Under the pieces are notes generated by a model. The model ran no database searches, had not been told where the DNA came from, and saw only the letters and a list, made by a program, of their open reading frames with translations. A DNA stretch of 64,000 nucleotides from Thermoanaerobaculum sp. (lineage in GTDB: Bacteria > Acidobacteriota > Thermoanaerobaculia > Multivoradales > UBA5704): positions 87,490 to 151,489 of the forward strand of contig JAJKHS010000004.1 in NCBI GenBank assembly GCA_021154885.1. Direction: 5' to 3'. This document shows, piece by piece, positions 24,057 through 32,577 of this stretch. The position numbers and the translations under genes were made by a program. Positions within the stretch are counted from its first letter, which is position 1; the number at the start of each line of letters is the position of its first letter.

Positions 24057-24425
24057 ATGAAGATTCGCCGCCTCGCCCTTGTCTCATCCCTCCTCCTCGT
24101 CGTCCTCGCCGTGAGTGCCTTCGCCGCCGCCTCCCCCGCAAAAAATCCCAGCATTCAGATCCTCAAGCCCACTGACCACGCCGATCTCGACTCCGACGAA
24201 TCCTACCCTCTCGACTACCAGGTCACGCTGGGGCCGGGCGACGACCACTTCCACGTCTGGGTGGATGCCGAGCGCAGCCCCGGGATCCACGACCTCAAGG
24301 GAACCTACATGTTGCCCAAGATGTCCCCGGGCCAGCACGTGATCACCCTCAAGCTGGTGGACAAGGGGCACGTCCCCACGGGCCCGCAGAAGTCGATCAC
24401 GGTCAACGTGGTGAGCTTGAAGTAG
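24057..24425 (+). CDS. Secreted small protein with Ig-like pattern
   Basis: A 122-residue exported protein: signal peptide to about residue 24, then a beta-rich domain with IQILKPTDHADL, DDHFHVWVDAERSPG and MSPGQHVITLKLVDKGHVPTG. The HFHVWVD and GQHVITLKL segments resemble DUF4399-like periplasmic domains that may bind a metal or ligand through His. It begins a run of four genes with the downstream membrane protein, sigma factor and anti-sigma factor, 8 bases before the next start. AAGGAGCCCCC precedes the ATG. Confidence 0.72.
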   Translation: MKIRRLALVSSLLLVVLAVSAFAAASPAKNPSIQILKPTDHADLDSDESYPLDYQVTLGPGDDHFHVWVDAERSPGIHDLKGTYMLPKMSPGQHVITLKLVDKGHVPTGPQKSITVNVVSLK

Positions 24426-24433
24426 GCCGGACC

Positions 24434-24841
24434 ATGACCGAGCTCGTCTACACGCTCGTTCAGGCCGTGCACAACTATGGAACCCTGGCCGTGGTGGCGA
24501 GCCCCGCCGTGGCCCTGGGATTCCGAGATCGCGGCGCGGATCTCGAGCGGCGTCTCGCCTGGACGCTCCTCCTCGCCTGGGGTCTCCAGGCCGCGAGCGG
24601 TGCCGGCTTCGCCGCCGCGAGCTACGGCCTCAAGGGGCAGTTCCCGGAAGTCACGGGCGTCGCGCTCTACTCGCTGGTGGTGAAGCTGGTTGCGACGGTC
24701 GCCGGTTGCGCTCTCGCGGCCCTGCTGCTCTGCGCGCGCCGTCTGTCGAGCCCGCGCTCCCGGACCGTCGCCTGGGCCGCCTGTCTGGGATTGGCGGTGG
24801 TCGCGCTCACGGCGGCGGCGCCCCTGCGCTGGTATCTCTGA
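24434..24841 (+). CDS. Four-helix inner membrane protein
   Basis: A 135-residue protein with four hydrophobic segments (about residues 8-27, 40-62, 75-98 and 108-130), resembling small CopD/DUF2269-like membrane proteins in layout but without a firm family assignment. It follows the secreted protein by 8 bases and precedes the sigma factor by 17 bases, so the gene is probably part of the same transcript. A role in sensing or in the same envelope process as the secreted protein is inferred from context only. Confidence 0.65.
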   Translation: MTELVYTLVQAVHNYGTLAVVASPAVALGFRDRGADLERRLAWTLLLAWGLQAASGAGFAAASYGLKGQFPEVTGVALYSLVVKLVATVAGCALAALLLCARRLSSPRSRTVAWAACLGLAVVALTAAAPLRWYL

Positions 24842-24858
24842 CTCTGCCGAGGATTACG

Positions 24859-25476
24859 ATGGCATCGTACGCTATCATCACCGAGACGGAGCCGCCCGCC
24901 TGCGCTGCGATGCTGAGCAAGATCCGAGATCGCCTCTTCCGGCAGGACAGCCGGCGCGCCCGCTTCGAGCAGGCCGTCCTGCCTCATCTCGACGCGGCCT
25001 GGGACCTCGCCCGCTGGCTCACCCGCAACGATCAGGACGCCGAGGACGTGGTGCAGACCGCCTCCCTGCGGGCGCTGCAGTTCTTCGACGGCTTCCAGGG
25101 CGGCAACGCCCGCGCCTGGCTGCTCACCATCGTCCGCAACGCGTTCTACAGTTGGTTGCAGCAACGCCACCGCGGCCACGAGATCGCCGATCCCTTCGAC
25201 GAGGAAATCCACTCGAGGGCGGAGAGCGGCCTCGCCGATCCCGAGGCCGAGCTGCTGCGCCAGGCGGACAGCCGGTTGCTGCGTCAGGGTTTCGAATCGC
25301 TCCCACTGCCCTACCGGGAGGTGATGGTGCTGCGCGAGCTCGAAGGACTGTCCTATAAAGAGATCGCGGCCATCGCCGGTATTCCCATCGGCACGGTGAT
25401 GTCGCGCCTGGCGCGCGCCCGCCGCCATTTGCAGGATTTTCTGATCGCCCACGGCGTCAAGGAGGGACGGCGATGA
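24859..25476 (+). CDS. ECF-type RNA polymerase sigma factor
   Basis: A 205-residue sigma factor from the ATG at 24859. Region 2 includes [20 protein letters not shown] and [19 protein letters not shown]; region 4 includes [20 protein letters not shown] and [17 protein letters not shown]. The next gene overlaps its stop and encodes a zinc-finger anti-sigma factor. Genes directed by it probably include its own operon, as is usual in this family. A later internal Met (about residue 19) could be an alternative start. Confidence 0.92.
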   Translation: MASYAIITETEPPACAAMLSKIRDRLFRQDSRRARFEQAVLPHLDAAWDLARWLTRNDQDAEDVVQTASLRALQFFDGFQGGNARAWLLTIVRNAFYSWLQQRHRGHEIADPFDEEIHSRAESGLADPEAELLRQADSRLLRQGFESLPLPYREVMVLRELEGLSYKEIAAIAGIPIGTVMSRLARARRHLQDFLIAHGVKEGRR

Positions 25477-26237
25477 GCTGTCCGCACACCGAGCAGGAGC
25501 TGACGGCCTATCTCGACGGCGAGCTCGAACTGACGAGCGCCCTGACCTTCGAGCGCCATCTGGAGGAGTGCACGGATTGCGCTCGCGCCCTCGCCGCCCA
25601 ACGGGCACTGCGCGAAGCGATTGGAGCCGCGGGCCTGCGCTACCGGCCCACTCCCGCGCAGACCCGGCGCCTTCGTCGAGCCGCAACCGCCGAGCCGGCC
25701 GCTCCCGGCTGGCCGTCGTGGCGAGGGCTCCAGGCCATCGCGGCCATTGCCGGCTTGCTGCTGGTGGCCGTGGCCTCCTGGAGCCTGGGCCGCGTCTGGC
25801 CGCCGCGGTCCGCGCCCGATCTTGCGGAACAGGTCGTGTCGAGCCACGTCCGCTCCCTCCTCGCCGGCCACCCGGCCGACGTGGCCTCGACCGATCAGCA
25901 CACGGTGAAGCCCTGGTTCACGGGCAAGCTCGACTACTCCCCCACCGTTGTCGACCTCGCCGAGAAAGGCTTTCCCCTCGCCGGCGGCCGCCTCGACTAC
26001 CTCGGCAACCATCCCGTGGCCGCCCTGATCTATCGTGCCGACCGCCACGTGATCAATCTCTTTACCTGGCCCGCCGCCTATACGCCGGACGGCTCCGGAC
26101 CCGAGCCGGCCGCCAGCACGCGCCAAGGCTTCCATATCCTCCACTGGACACAGGGAGGGATGACGTGGTGGGCGGTTTCCGACGCCAGCGAGGATCGGCT
26201 CCGGGAGCTCGCCCGGCGGCTCGGCGCTGCGAATTGA
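25473..26237 (+). CDS. Zinc-finger anti-sigma factor
   Basis: A 254-residue transmembrane anti-sigma factor. The N-terminal zf-HC2 domain has [16 protein letters not shown] and [17 protein letters not shown] with the HxxxCxxC zinc ligands; one membrane segment lies near residues 88-108 ([18 protein letters not shown]); the extracytoplasmic part (110-254) has a conserved-looking [19 protein letters not shown] and ends [19 protein letters not shown]. It should hold the adjacent sigma factor inactive until an envelope signal. ATGA overlap with the sigma gene. Confidence 0.9.
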   Translation: MSCPHTEQELTAYLDGELELTSALTFERHLEECTDCARALAAQRALREAIGAAGLRYRPTPAQTRRLRRAATAEPAAPGWPSWRGLQAIAAIAGLLLVAVASWSLGRVWPPRSAPDLAEQVVSSHVRSLLAGHPADVASTDQHTVKPWFTGKLDYSPTVVDLAEKGFPLAGGRLDYLGNHPVAALIYRADRHVINLFTWPAAYTPDGSGPEPAASTRQGFHILHWTQGGMTWWAVSDASEDRLRELARRLGAAN

Positions 26238-26247
26238 TCTGACGCCC

Positions 26248-26283
26248 TTGACAGTGGAGCCCGCGTGTGACAGATTTCTGTCA
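26248..26283 (+). promoter_or_regulatory. Promoter and palindromic operator of vapBC
   Basis: TTGACA at 26248-26253, and a perfect inverted repeat TGACAGATTTCTGTCA (7-base arms) at 26268-26283 which runs into the start codon of the antitoxin gene. Its position fits autoregulation by a ribbon-helix-helix antitoxin. Confidence 0.6.
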
Positions 26284-26540
26284 TGCAGACGACGCTACGG
26301 CTGGATGACGAGCTCTACCGGCAGGCCAAGGCCCGAGCTGCGGCGCTCGGCATGAGTCTGACGAAGTTTCTGGAAGAGGCTCTCCGAGAGCGCCTCCACA
26401 CGCCTGTGCCCGCGCCGCGTCGCCAGCGGCTTCGCCTCCCCGTATCCTCGGCGGCTGGCGGATTGGCATCAGGATTCTCGACGCTCCAGGAGGCCGTTGC
26501 CGCCGCCGATCTGGCCGATGACAGGCTCAAAGCGCGCTGA
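26283..26540 (+). CDS. Ribbon-helix-helix antitoxin (VapB-like)
   Basis: An 85-residue protein beginning MQTTLRLDDELYRQAKARAA, the RHH DNA-binding fold, followed by SLTKFLEEALRERL and a flexible C-terminal tail with ASGFSTLQEAVAAADLADD expected to bind the PIN toxin. The promoter and palindrome immediately ahead suggest nearly leaderless expression with autoregulation. The toxin gene follows after 3 bases. Confidence 0.85.
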   Translation: MQTTLRLDDELYRQAKARAAALGMSLTKFLEEALRERLHTPVPAPRRQRLRLPVSSAAGGLASGFSTLQEAVAAADLADDRLKAR

Positions 26541-26543
26541 GCC

Positions 26544-26975
26544 ATGGTCTTCTTTCTGGATGCCAACATCCTCGTCGGGATCTTCCGGACGGACGATCCG
26601 AACCACACGATGCTGAAAGCCTGGTTGGAGGAGGCCCTCAATGAAGGGCTTGCCGTGACCTTTCCCGCGCTCGTCGAAGCAGCCTTTCTTCGCATCGTCA
26701 CGCATCCGCGCATTTTCCAGACTCCCTCGGCTCTCGAAGAGGCTTTGGATTTCCTCCAAACGATCCAGGAAAGTGGCCAGTTCCGCGAGACGCAGTGGAC
26801 CCTGAGAATGCGTGGGCGCTGGTGGCAGTGGTGCCGAGAGCTGCACCTGAAGGGAAACGACGTCAACGACGCCTACCTTGCTGCGGCGGCCGCCGAATCT
26901 CGTTGCCGCCTGGTCAGCCGTGACGGGGGCTTCTCCAGATTTCGCGGCCTCGATTGGTGGAATCCGGCGCTTTGA
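26544..26975 (+). CDS. PIN-domain toxin (VapC)
   Basis: A 143-residue PIN-domain ribonuclease. FFLDANILVGIF (Asp5), TFPALVEAAFLRI (Glu near 47), KGNDVNDAYLAAAA (Asp near 108) and SRDGGFSRF (Asp near 126) give the acidic centre; the end PxxWWNP is typical of the TA_00-type PIN proteins. Coupled to the preceding antitoxin. The pair looks intact. Confidence 0.88.
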   Translation: MVFFLDANILVGIFRTDDPNHTMLKAWLEEALNEGLAVTFPALVEAAFLRIVTHPRIFQTPSALEEALDFLQTIQESGQFRETQWTLRMRGRWWQWCRELHLKGNDVNDAYLAAAAAESRCRLVSRDGGFSRFRGLDWWNPAL

Positions 26976-26979
26976 TGGC

Positions 26980-27066
26980 TTCGGAAAGCGCCAGTAACCA
27001 ACCTCCTTCGGTGGCGGCGTAGAGCGTCATGGGGAGGACCGGGTCCAGGGCCAGGTCGTTGATTCC
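26980..27066 (-). pseudogene. Fragment of a BNR/sialidase-type repeat
   Basis: The minus strand reads GINDLALDPVLPMTLYAATE then GGWLLALSE, matching the recurrent INALALDP-x-TLYAAT-GG pattern of BNR-repeat proteins. Nothing else of such a gene remains on either side, and the segment abuts the vapC stop. Confidence 0.45.
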
Positions 27067-27137
27067 TCTCTCCGGGCCGAGCGAGGCTGCCCCCCGGCCG
27101 ACACCCGCGCGGCCGGGGGATCTCGGAAGAACGGGCC

Positions 27138-27371
27138 TCAGCAGTACGACTGACCGTCGCTGCAGCCTCCGCCCCGATACTCGGTGCCGTCCGGGCAGAG
27201 GCTCGGCAGCGCGTCACAGCAGCTCTGGAGGCTGAGATAGCAGGTGCCAGTGTACCCGGTGTTGCTGCACTGGAAACTGCAGTGCACGACCCCAGCCCGC
27301 GCCGTCCCCGTCATTCCGCTACAGACGGCGGCCAGGATTCCCAGCAGGCCTACGATCCGGAAAACTTTCAT
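27138..27371 (-). CDS. Secreted Cys-rich peptide
   Basis: A 77-residue precursor from the ATG at 27371: signal peptide (MKVFRIVGLLGILAAVCSGM to about residue 27, TARA-G) and a mature part with eight cysteines (HCSFQCSN, GTCYLSLQSCCDAL, LCPDGTEY, GGCSDGQSYC). AAAAGGAGTCGTGG precedes the ATG on the minus strand. Divergent from the Cys-rich gene at 27641. No partner genes; function unknown. Confidence 0.75.
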   Translation of the reverse strand: MKVFRIVGLLGILAAVCSGMTGTARAGVVHCSFQCSNTGYTGTCYLSLQSCCDALPSLCPDGTEYRGGGCSDGQSYC

Positions 27372-27557
27372 CCACGACTCCTTTTCTGGGATCTCACGAT
27401 CCCGAAGATGGGCCTGAAACATCTCGCCCCACCTCAGTCTACGGATCATGAAAAAAATTTCTTGAACAAAATTGCGGACTTGACGACTGGTGGCGTTGCA
27501 CAGTCAGGGGCTGGCGGAGGCGGTTCGCCGGGTTGCTGCCCCGAGACATTGATCCTC

Positions 27558-27586
27558 TTGCATAAAGCTATGCCAGGGAGTACCCT
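27558..27586 (+). promoter_or_regulatory. Putative sigma70-type promoter
   Basis: TTGCAT at 27558-27563 and TACCCT at 27581-27586 with a 17-base spacer, 54 bases ahead of the Cys-rich peptide start, the same geometry as at 20643-20671. Confidence 0.45.
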
Positions 27587-27640
27587 CGGCAGGGATGGGG
27601 AGCGAAAACAAGCGAAGTCTCAACCTTGAAAGGAGATGCC

Positions 27641-27988
27641 ATGAAAAACCATCGCATCCTGGTCCTCGCCGTCGTTCTTCTCGCGATTCCCGCCCTCGCG
27701 TCCGCCGCGACGCCAATCCCCCAGGAACCGGCCGCCGGGGTGACGCCGGTCGTGGCCCAGGCGGCCGTCCCCTCGCTCGACGCCTTCCTCTCAGCGCTCA
27801 ACAACCCTGCGGGCGCGCCGGTCAACAAAGCGGCGAACAGTTGCGGGCCGAACTTCTGCACCCAGGCCCAACGCACCGCCTGTGCGCAGCAGTGCGCCGG
27901 GCACCATGGCGGAGGTTCCGTCGGCTTGCAGTGTTGCAGCGACTGCACCACGCTCTGTATCTGCGGCAGCGTACCGGTCGGCTGCTGA
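27641..27988 (+). CDS. Secreted Cys-rich peptide with pro-region
   Basis: A 115-residue precursor: signal peptide (MKNHRILVLAVVLLAIPALASA), a pro-region with VPSLDAFLSALNNPAGAP, and a 50-residue core containing eleven cysteines (SCGPNFC, ACAQQCAG, LQCCSDCTTLCICG, VGC). The architecture parallels 12019-12357. AAAGGAGATGCC precedes the ATG. A disulfide-rich extracellular peptide is likely; antimicrobial or signalling activity would be a guess. Confidence 0.75.
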   Translation: MKNHRILVLAVVLLAIPALASAATPIPQEPAAGVTPVVAQAAVPSLDAFLSALNNPAGAPVNKAANSCGPNFCTQAQRTACAQQCAGHHGGGSVGLQCCSDCTTLCICGSVPVGC

Positions 27989-28025
27989 GCCGTCGCGCTC
28001 CCCCGTCTCTGACGCCTCTTTCCCG

Positions 28026-29369
28026 CTAGCTTTGGAGGCCGGCCGGGGAGACGTGCATCAACATCCCGTATTTGGGCCGGATCGTCATGGAGGTATGAAT
28101 CTCGACGGGATGATCCGGCACGGGCTTCAGCCGGTACTGCTGCAGGATTGTCACCAGGCTCAATTGCAGGACCATTCTGGCCTGTCGCTCGCCAATGCAG
28201 ACCCGCGGCCCGGCTCCGAACGGAAAATAAGCGAATCGATGGCGGCCCGCCGACCGCTCTGGATTGAAACGGTCGGGATCGAAATGGTCCGGCTCCTCCC
28301 AGAACCCGGGATGCTTGTGCGTGACGAAAGGGCTCACGACGATCAAGGACCTGGCCGGGATGGAATAACCGCCGATCTCATCGTCGGCGATCGTCTGGCG
28401 AGTCATGGCCCAGAAAGCCGGGTAACAGCGCATCGACTCGGAGATGACCTGGTTGAGGTATTCCAGAGACGGCAGATCCGCCAACGTTGGAGCACGGTCC
28501 CCCAGCACCGTCCCGATCTCCTGGCGCAGCCGTTGCTCGACTCCAGGATCTTGGGACAGGAGATAGAACATCCAGGTCAGGGTGACGGCCGTCGATTCGT
28601 AGCCGGCGACCAGAAGCGACGTGACTTCGTCGCGGAGCTGTTGCTCGCTCAGGCTCGCCGCCTCGTCGTGCGCCTCGAGCAACAGGGACAGCAGATCCTG
28701 GCGCTGTTCCTCGCCCGAGGTGTGCCGGCGCTGCTCGATCAGGCCGAGAACGACCTGGGTCAGATCCTTGAGCGCCCGCTTCACCCGCAGGTTTTCAGGC
28801 GTCGGAACGAAAGGCGGTATTTCGAGGAACATCCCGCGGCCGGCGACGCGCAGGACGAGCGCCACGGCGTCCGTGATGCGGCGCGTTTCGGAGTTGCTGA
28901 TGCCGGAGCCGAAAAGCGCGGCGAGCATCGCGTTGAGCGACAGTTGCTCCATCTCGGAGGCGAGCTCGATGGGGCCGGCAGCTCCCCAGTGGCGGATCCG
29001 CTCCGCGACCTGGCTGACGGTGGAGGCCATTGTCGCTTCGATCTTCTGCCGATGAAAGGCAGGCTGCATCAGGCGGCGCTGTTGCACCCAGAGCTCGCCA
29101 TTGCTCAGGGTCAGCCCATTGCCCATCATGGCCTCGAGGTGCATGGAGGGACGTTTGACGAGGAAGTTGCGGTGGTTCTTCCTCAGCACGTATTCGACGT
29201 CGTCGGGGTGGCTGATCAAGAACATGCGCATCGAGCCGAGCAGCCTCAGCTCGACCACGTCGCCGTATTGCCGGAAGGCGGACAAGAGGTACTCGGCGCC
29301 CTGCTTGATCATGAACGGCACCACGCCAACCAGTGGATAGCCTTGCGGACCCGGCGCCGGCTTCTTCAT
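28026..29369 (-). CDS. Cytochrome P450
   Basis: A 447-residue soluble P450 from the ATG at 29369 (AGGAGGCAGACCAC upstream). Proline-rich start KKPAPGPQGYPLVG; I-helix LLVAGYESTAVTLTW; K-helix ExxR in VISESMRCYPAFW; PERF-like DRFNPERSAG; heme-binding loop FPFGAGPRVCIGERQAR with the axial Cys. Such enzymes hydroxylate fatty acids, terpenes or secondary metabolites with an external redox partner; no ferredoxin or reductase gene is adjacent, so the substrate is unknown. The gene stands alone. Confidence 0.93.
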   Translation of the reverse strand: MKKPAPGPQGYPLVGVVPFMIKQGAEYLLSAFRQYGDVVELRLLGSMRMFLISHPDDVEYVLRKNHRNFLVKRPSMHLEAMMGNGLTLSNGELWVQQRRLMQPAFHRQKIEATMASTVSQVAERIRHWGAAGPIELASEMEQLSLNAMLAALFGSGISNSETRRITDAVALVLRVAGRGMFLEIPPFVPTPENLRVKRALKDLTQVVLGLIEQRRHTSGEEQRQDLLSLLLEAHDEAASLSEQQLRDEVTSLLVAGYESTAVTLTWMFYLLSQDPGVEQRLRQEIGTVLGDRAPTLADLPSLEYLNQVISESMRCYPAFWAMTRQTIADDEIGGYSIPARSLIVVSPFVTHKHPGFWEEPDHFDPDRFNPERSAGRHRFAYFPFGAGPRVCIGERQARMVLQLSLVTILQQYRLKPVPDHPVEIHTSMTIRPKYGMLMHVSPAGLQS

Positions 29370-29669
29370 GTGGTCTGCCTCCTGTGCCTCTCGGCTGTAT
29401 GCAGCGGTGCTTTGAGCTACCATCATACATTGAGGAGAGCCTCGGGCTCGCCAGGCAGCCCCGCGGCCCGAGCCAGCGATTTTTGCAAGTGCGTCTTCGT
29501 CAATGTTTGAGGTAGAGCTTGACAGGCGCGTTCTTTGGCGCATAGTCTTCGCACCGTGAGATAACGTTCAAGCCTGTGAAATAGAGAATCGGTTTGTGTT
29601 GCCCACCTACTGGCAACAGGTGACGCACGTCCACTTTGCCAAACGTTTAGCCTGCGGAGGAATGCTCGA

Positions 29670-30914
29670 ATGAGCGTATTTTCTGTGCCGGTCCGTGGTT
29701 TGGGCTTTATCCTTCTTCTACTGAGTGCCTTGCCGGCGGGTGCCGAGACCACAGCCAAAACATGTGTGACCCCAAAGTTTGTGGTTGAGGGTTGGGAAGA
29801 TCCGAACACGTTGGTCCTCAGCTCCACATCGGATCCTGACCGCGAGTTCAAAATCCAGATTGGCCTCAACAAGCTCGGCTCTGAGAATCTGGACGGCGAT
29901 GCTGACCACCCTTGCCAAGCAGCAGACCTCTCGGAGCTTATTCAAGGAGGATACAAATTTTCCTATCTTGCTTGCTACTCCAGGACGCTTGGGAAAGATC
30001 CTTCGACGATACATCTCCATTTTTCAAGAGCTAACTTCCAACGCTTGCTTGACGAAGATGGAAAACTTCACCTTCATATTCGAAGCGTCGTCGACGGCGA
30101 CTGCAAAATTGATCATTGGCAGGATGACCTGCGTGTCTACAACCGCAGCTTGTTCAGAATCGAAGCCGGTGCGGGATACGGGCTCAATGGGTCCGGCAAC
30201 TGGGACTCCCGGGGCGAGGCTGCGGTAAGGTTCACCACGCGCTGGCGTACCGATTACTCGGGAGCCGTCGATCTTCGCTACTCTGGCGTAACCAAGACGC
30301 AGAGCCAAGCGGCCACTGCGGCGACGAACACCGACGACAGCAGCCAGAATTTCAATCCTTTCAAAGCCGGCGATGGCGTCCTGCGCGGAGATTTTTACAT
30401 TGGCTACCACCTCTCAACCCCGCAAATGAGACAACAGAAGATACTGCCGACTCTCAGCGACAGCGTAATCCTGGGTTTTGGCCTTTCGACTATCAAGGGT
30501 TTGAGCAGCGGGCGACAAGATCTAACCAGCAGCAAACGAAGGCTGTTCCTTGGGTATCGATTGACAGTGCCGAGGTTCAAAACTGATACCGGAGTCGAGG
30601 GCCCAGGGGAGGCTGACGTCAAGAGCCTCAAAGAAATTACTGCCCCACGTGGCTATTTTCAGCTTTCCTACGCGCGCGACGAGATCTGGAAATTCACGGT
30701 ACCACCAGCCGACGCTGCTACCGGATCACCCATTCAGGTAGACAAACGAAACCGGATGGTGCTCGATGGAATTTTCGAATTCTTCGAGATTCCGACATCC
30801 GGGGACTCCATTCCGATTTCGGTGCGGCTGCGGTGGGATACGCCCTTCAACTTGAACGGGGCCTCGGATTTACGGATCTCGATTCTGGGGGCCTTTAACT
30901 TCTTCAAGCTCTAG
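29670..30914 (+). CDS. Exported protein, probable outer-membrane beta-barrel
   Basis: A 414-residue protein with a signal peptide ending PAGA-E (about residue 25). Residues 30-150 form a soluble domain with KIQIGLNKLG and ADLSELIQGGYKF; the rest alternates short amphipathic strands (FRIEAGAGYGLNG, AAVRFTTRWRTDYSG, RGDFYIGYHLST, LFLGYRLTV, GYFQLSYARD) and ends in FNFFKL with an aromatic near-terminal residue, the pattern of an outer-membrane barrel. No family recognised. AT content and codon use are somewhat higher in A/T than neighbours. Confidence 0.65.
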   Translation: MSVFSVPVRGLGFILLLLSALPAGAETTAKTCVTPKFVVEGWEDPNTLVLSSTSDPDREFKIQIGLNKLGSENLDGDADHPCQAADLSELIQGGYKFSYLACYSRTLGKDPSTIHLHFSRANFQRLLDEDGKLHLHIRSVVDGDCKIDHWQDDLRVYNRSLFRIEAGAGYGLNGSGNWDSRGEAAVRFTTRWRTDYSGAVDLRYSGVTKTQSQAATAATNTDDSSQNFNPFKAGDGVLRGDFYIGYHLSTPQMRQQKILPTLSDSVILGFGLSTIKGLSSGRQDLTSSKRRLFLGYRLTVPRFKTDTGVEGPGEADVKSLKEITAPRGYFQLSYARDEIWKFTVPPADAATGSPIQVDKRNRMVLDGIFEFFEIPTSGDSIPISVRLRWDTPFNLNGASDLRISILGAFNFFKL

Positions 30915-30961
30915 CGCCCCAAGAAAAAAGGCCCGCTGATTCCGGCGGCCCGAGCGGCGCA

Positions 30962-30990
30962 TTGACGAGCACAAGGAATCGGCGTAGGGT
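30962..30990 (+). promoter_or_regulatory. Sigma70-type promoter of a recurring form
   Basis: TTGACG at 30962-30967 and TAGGGT at 30985-30990 with a 17-base spacer ending GAATCGGCG. A near-identical element is at 34273-34301. No gene starts nearby downstream until 31439, so it may drive a long leader or be a relic. Confidence 0.5.
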
Positions 30991-31112
30991 CCAGCTCACC
31001 CAGGATCGACTCGAGCACCGTGGAGGAGGAGCTCCCGTTCGCCGGTCACCCGAAAGTATCCGGCTACTCGAGAAGATCGAGGCCTTCTGCACGAGGTGCT
31101 ACGCCCCCTAGC

Positions 31113-31168
31113 GCGGCCCTTCAGGCCGCAGGATGAAGCCTCCCCGCAACCCAGGGCGTTGCCCTGGG
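31113..31168. repeat. Palindromic intergenic repeat pair
   Basis: Two hairpins in tandem: GCGGCC/GGCCGC at 31113-31129 and CCCAGGGC-GTT-GCCCTGGG at 31150-31168. The combination resembles REP-type elements found in many Acidobacteria and Planctomycetes. The rest of 30991-31438 holds no gene. Confidence 0.65.
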
Positions 31169-31438
31169 CTCAGGGAGGACGACCCGTTGGGCCTCAAAAT
31201 CCCCTCCTCCACAACCTAGATCAATCACCGGCAGGCCGTACGGTCAGTTCCCCCGACAGCCGGCCGAGTCTGGCGTCTAGCCACCCACGCCCAAACGACT
31301 CCCCTTGCTCCAAGCTCCCTGAAAGAAGAGACTTCCCGCCTCTTCTCCGTCTCGCCCTCCCCACCGGGATCCGGAGCCGGATGCCGCGTAGCTTGCCGCC
31401 CCTGCCTGCCGCCACTACAATCAAGCCGGGGACTCGAG

Positions 31439-31975
31439 ATGGACGCGACCAAGCTGAGGCAGATTTTCGAGAAGCTCGATCAGGCTCTCGAGCATCCGAC
31501 GGAGCTCCTCATTCGAGGAGGGGCCGCCGTGCTCGCCCACGGGTTGGAGCAGCGAGCGACTCTCGACATCGACGTGCTCCCGGCCTCCCGCTTCGTCGAG
31601 GCCGATCTGCGCCGGGCCTGTGCCGCTGCGGACCTTGGTTTCAATCCGTCGGACAAGGACTTCACGGAACACGACTACCTTGAGATCGTCCCTGAGGAGA
31701 CGCTGATCCTCCCCCGTCCGGCTCCGGACCGAGGCTATAACACGGTTTTCCGTGGCCTGCGTCTTACGGTCAAGACGCCTCCCGCCGCCGACCTTGTCAT
31801 CGGCAAGCTGAAGCGGCTCGATCCTGAGGACCTTTCGGACGTCGGTTTCCTGATCGACCGTTTTCGGCTGACGGAGGCCGACCTGACCGAGGCCTTCGAA
31901 CGGCTGCCGGCACGATTCAAAACTGACCCCGTCGTGCAGGATAATCTTCGCTACCTCTTCGAGGGCTGGCTGTGA
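31439..31975 (+). CDS. DUF6036-type nucleotidyltransferase-like protein
   Basis: A 178-residue protein. The signature LLIRGGAAVLAHGLEQRATL followed by DIDVLPASR is the GG ... T-DIDV nucleotidyltransferase pattern seen in DUF6036 and AbiEii-like proteins. KTPPAADLVIGKLKRLDPEDLSDV and a helical C-terminus follow. The stop overlaps the next start (GTGA), so the two genes form a coupled pair resembling toxin-antitoxin units. Which partner is toxic is not shown. Confidence 0.75.
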   Translation: MDATKLRQIFEKLDQALEHPTELLIRGGAAVLAHGLEQRATLDIDVLPASRFVEADLRRACAAADLGFNPSDKDFTEHDYLEIVPEETLILPRPAPDRGYNTVFRGLRLTVKTPPAADLVIGKLKRLDPEDLSDVGFLIDRFRLTEADLTEAFERLPARFKTDPVVQDNLRYLFEGWL

Positions 31976-32508
31976 ACGAAGAACCGACATGGCCGGCGCG
32001 CTGGGGGCCGGTGCTCGACCTCATGTTCGAGGAGCTGCGTTCCGGGTCTCCGCGGTCCCAGGCGTATTGGGCACAGCAGCTTGCATTCGGGCCGGTGTTC
32101 TTCAATGCCGTTGCCCTCGCGGTCCGCGATGGCATCATCTCGCCCAACGACCTGGAGCTCGTCCGGTCGGTGCTGCCTCTCGCCCAATCGATGCTCGGAG
32201 CCCTGCCCGACGGCTCTGATGGGGACCCGGCCAGTCTGTTCCTGCTGGCCCACCGGCAGGCGCAGGCGTTGTCGTTGGGCCGCCGCCGGCACCTTGCCAA
32301 GCTTGCCACACGTCTCGGCCTGGAGACCTCGGGCCCGCCGTACGATCCCGTTCCGAGACGTTTCCAACGGCCTTATGAGCTCATCGGCTGGACTCCTCCG
32401 CTCGCCGAGAGAACCTCTTCCAGCATCGAGCAAGCCCGGAGAGAGCTCGCTCAGGGAGAGGCTCAGCGCGGCACGGCCGATAACCTGATGGAAGAGGCCG
32501 CCGAATGA
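31972..32508 (+). CDS. Partner of the DUF6036-like protein, unknown function
   Basis: A 178-residue soluble, mostly helical protein from a GTG overlapping the preceding stop. Segments ARWGPVLDLMFEELRSGSP, QQLAFGPVFFNAVALAVRDG and LARRRHLAKLATRLGLET-like stretches are visible; no named family recognised. Coupling to the nucleotidyltransferase-like gene is the only functional clue. Confidence 0.65.
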   Translation: MNEEPTWPARWGPVLDLMFEELRSGSPRSQAYWAQQLAFGPVFFNAVALAVRDGIISPNDLELVRSVLPLAQSMLGALPDGSDGDPASLFLLAHRQAQALSLGRRRHLAKLATRLGLETSGPPYDPVPRRFQRPYELIGWTPPLAERTSSSIEQARRELAQGEAQRGTADNLMEEAAE

Positions 32509-32577
32509 GAACGATCCTCTGGGTGATATCTTTCGCCGTGCCTTCCGGACCGAAGCATTAGTTCCAGAGCTGCCTGT

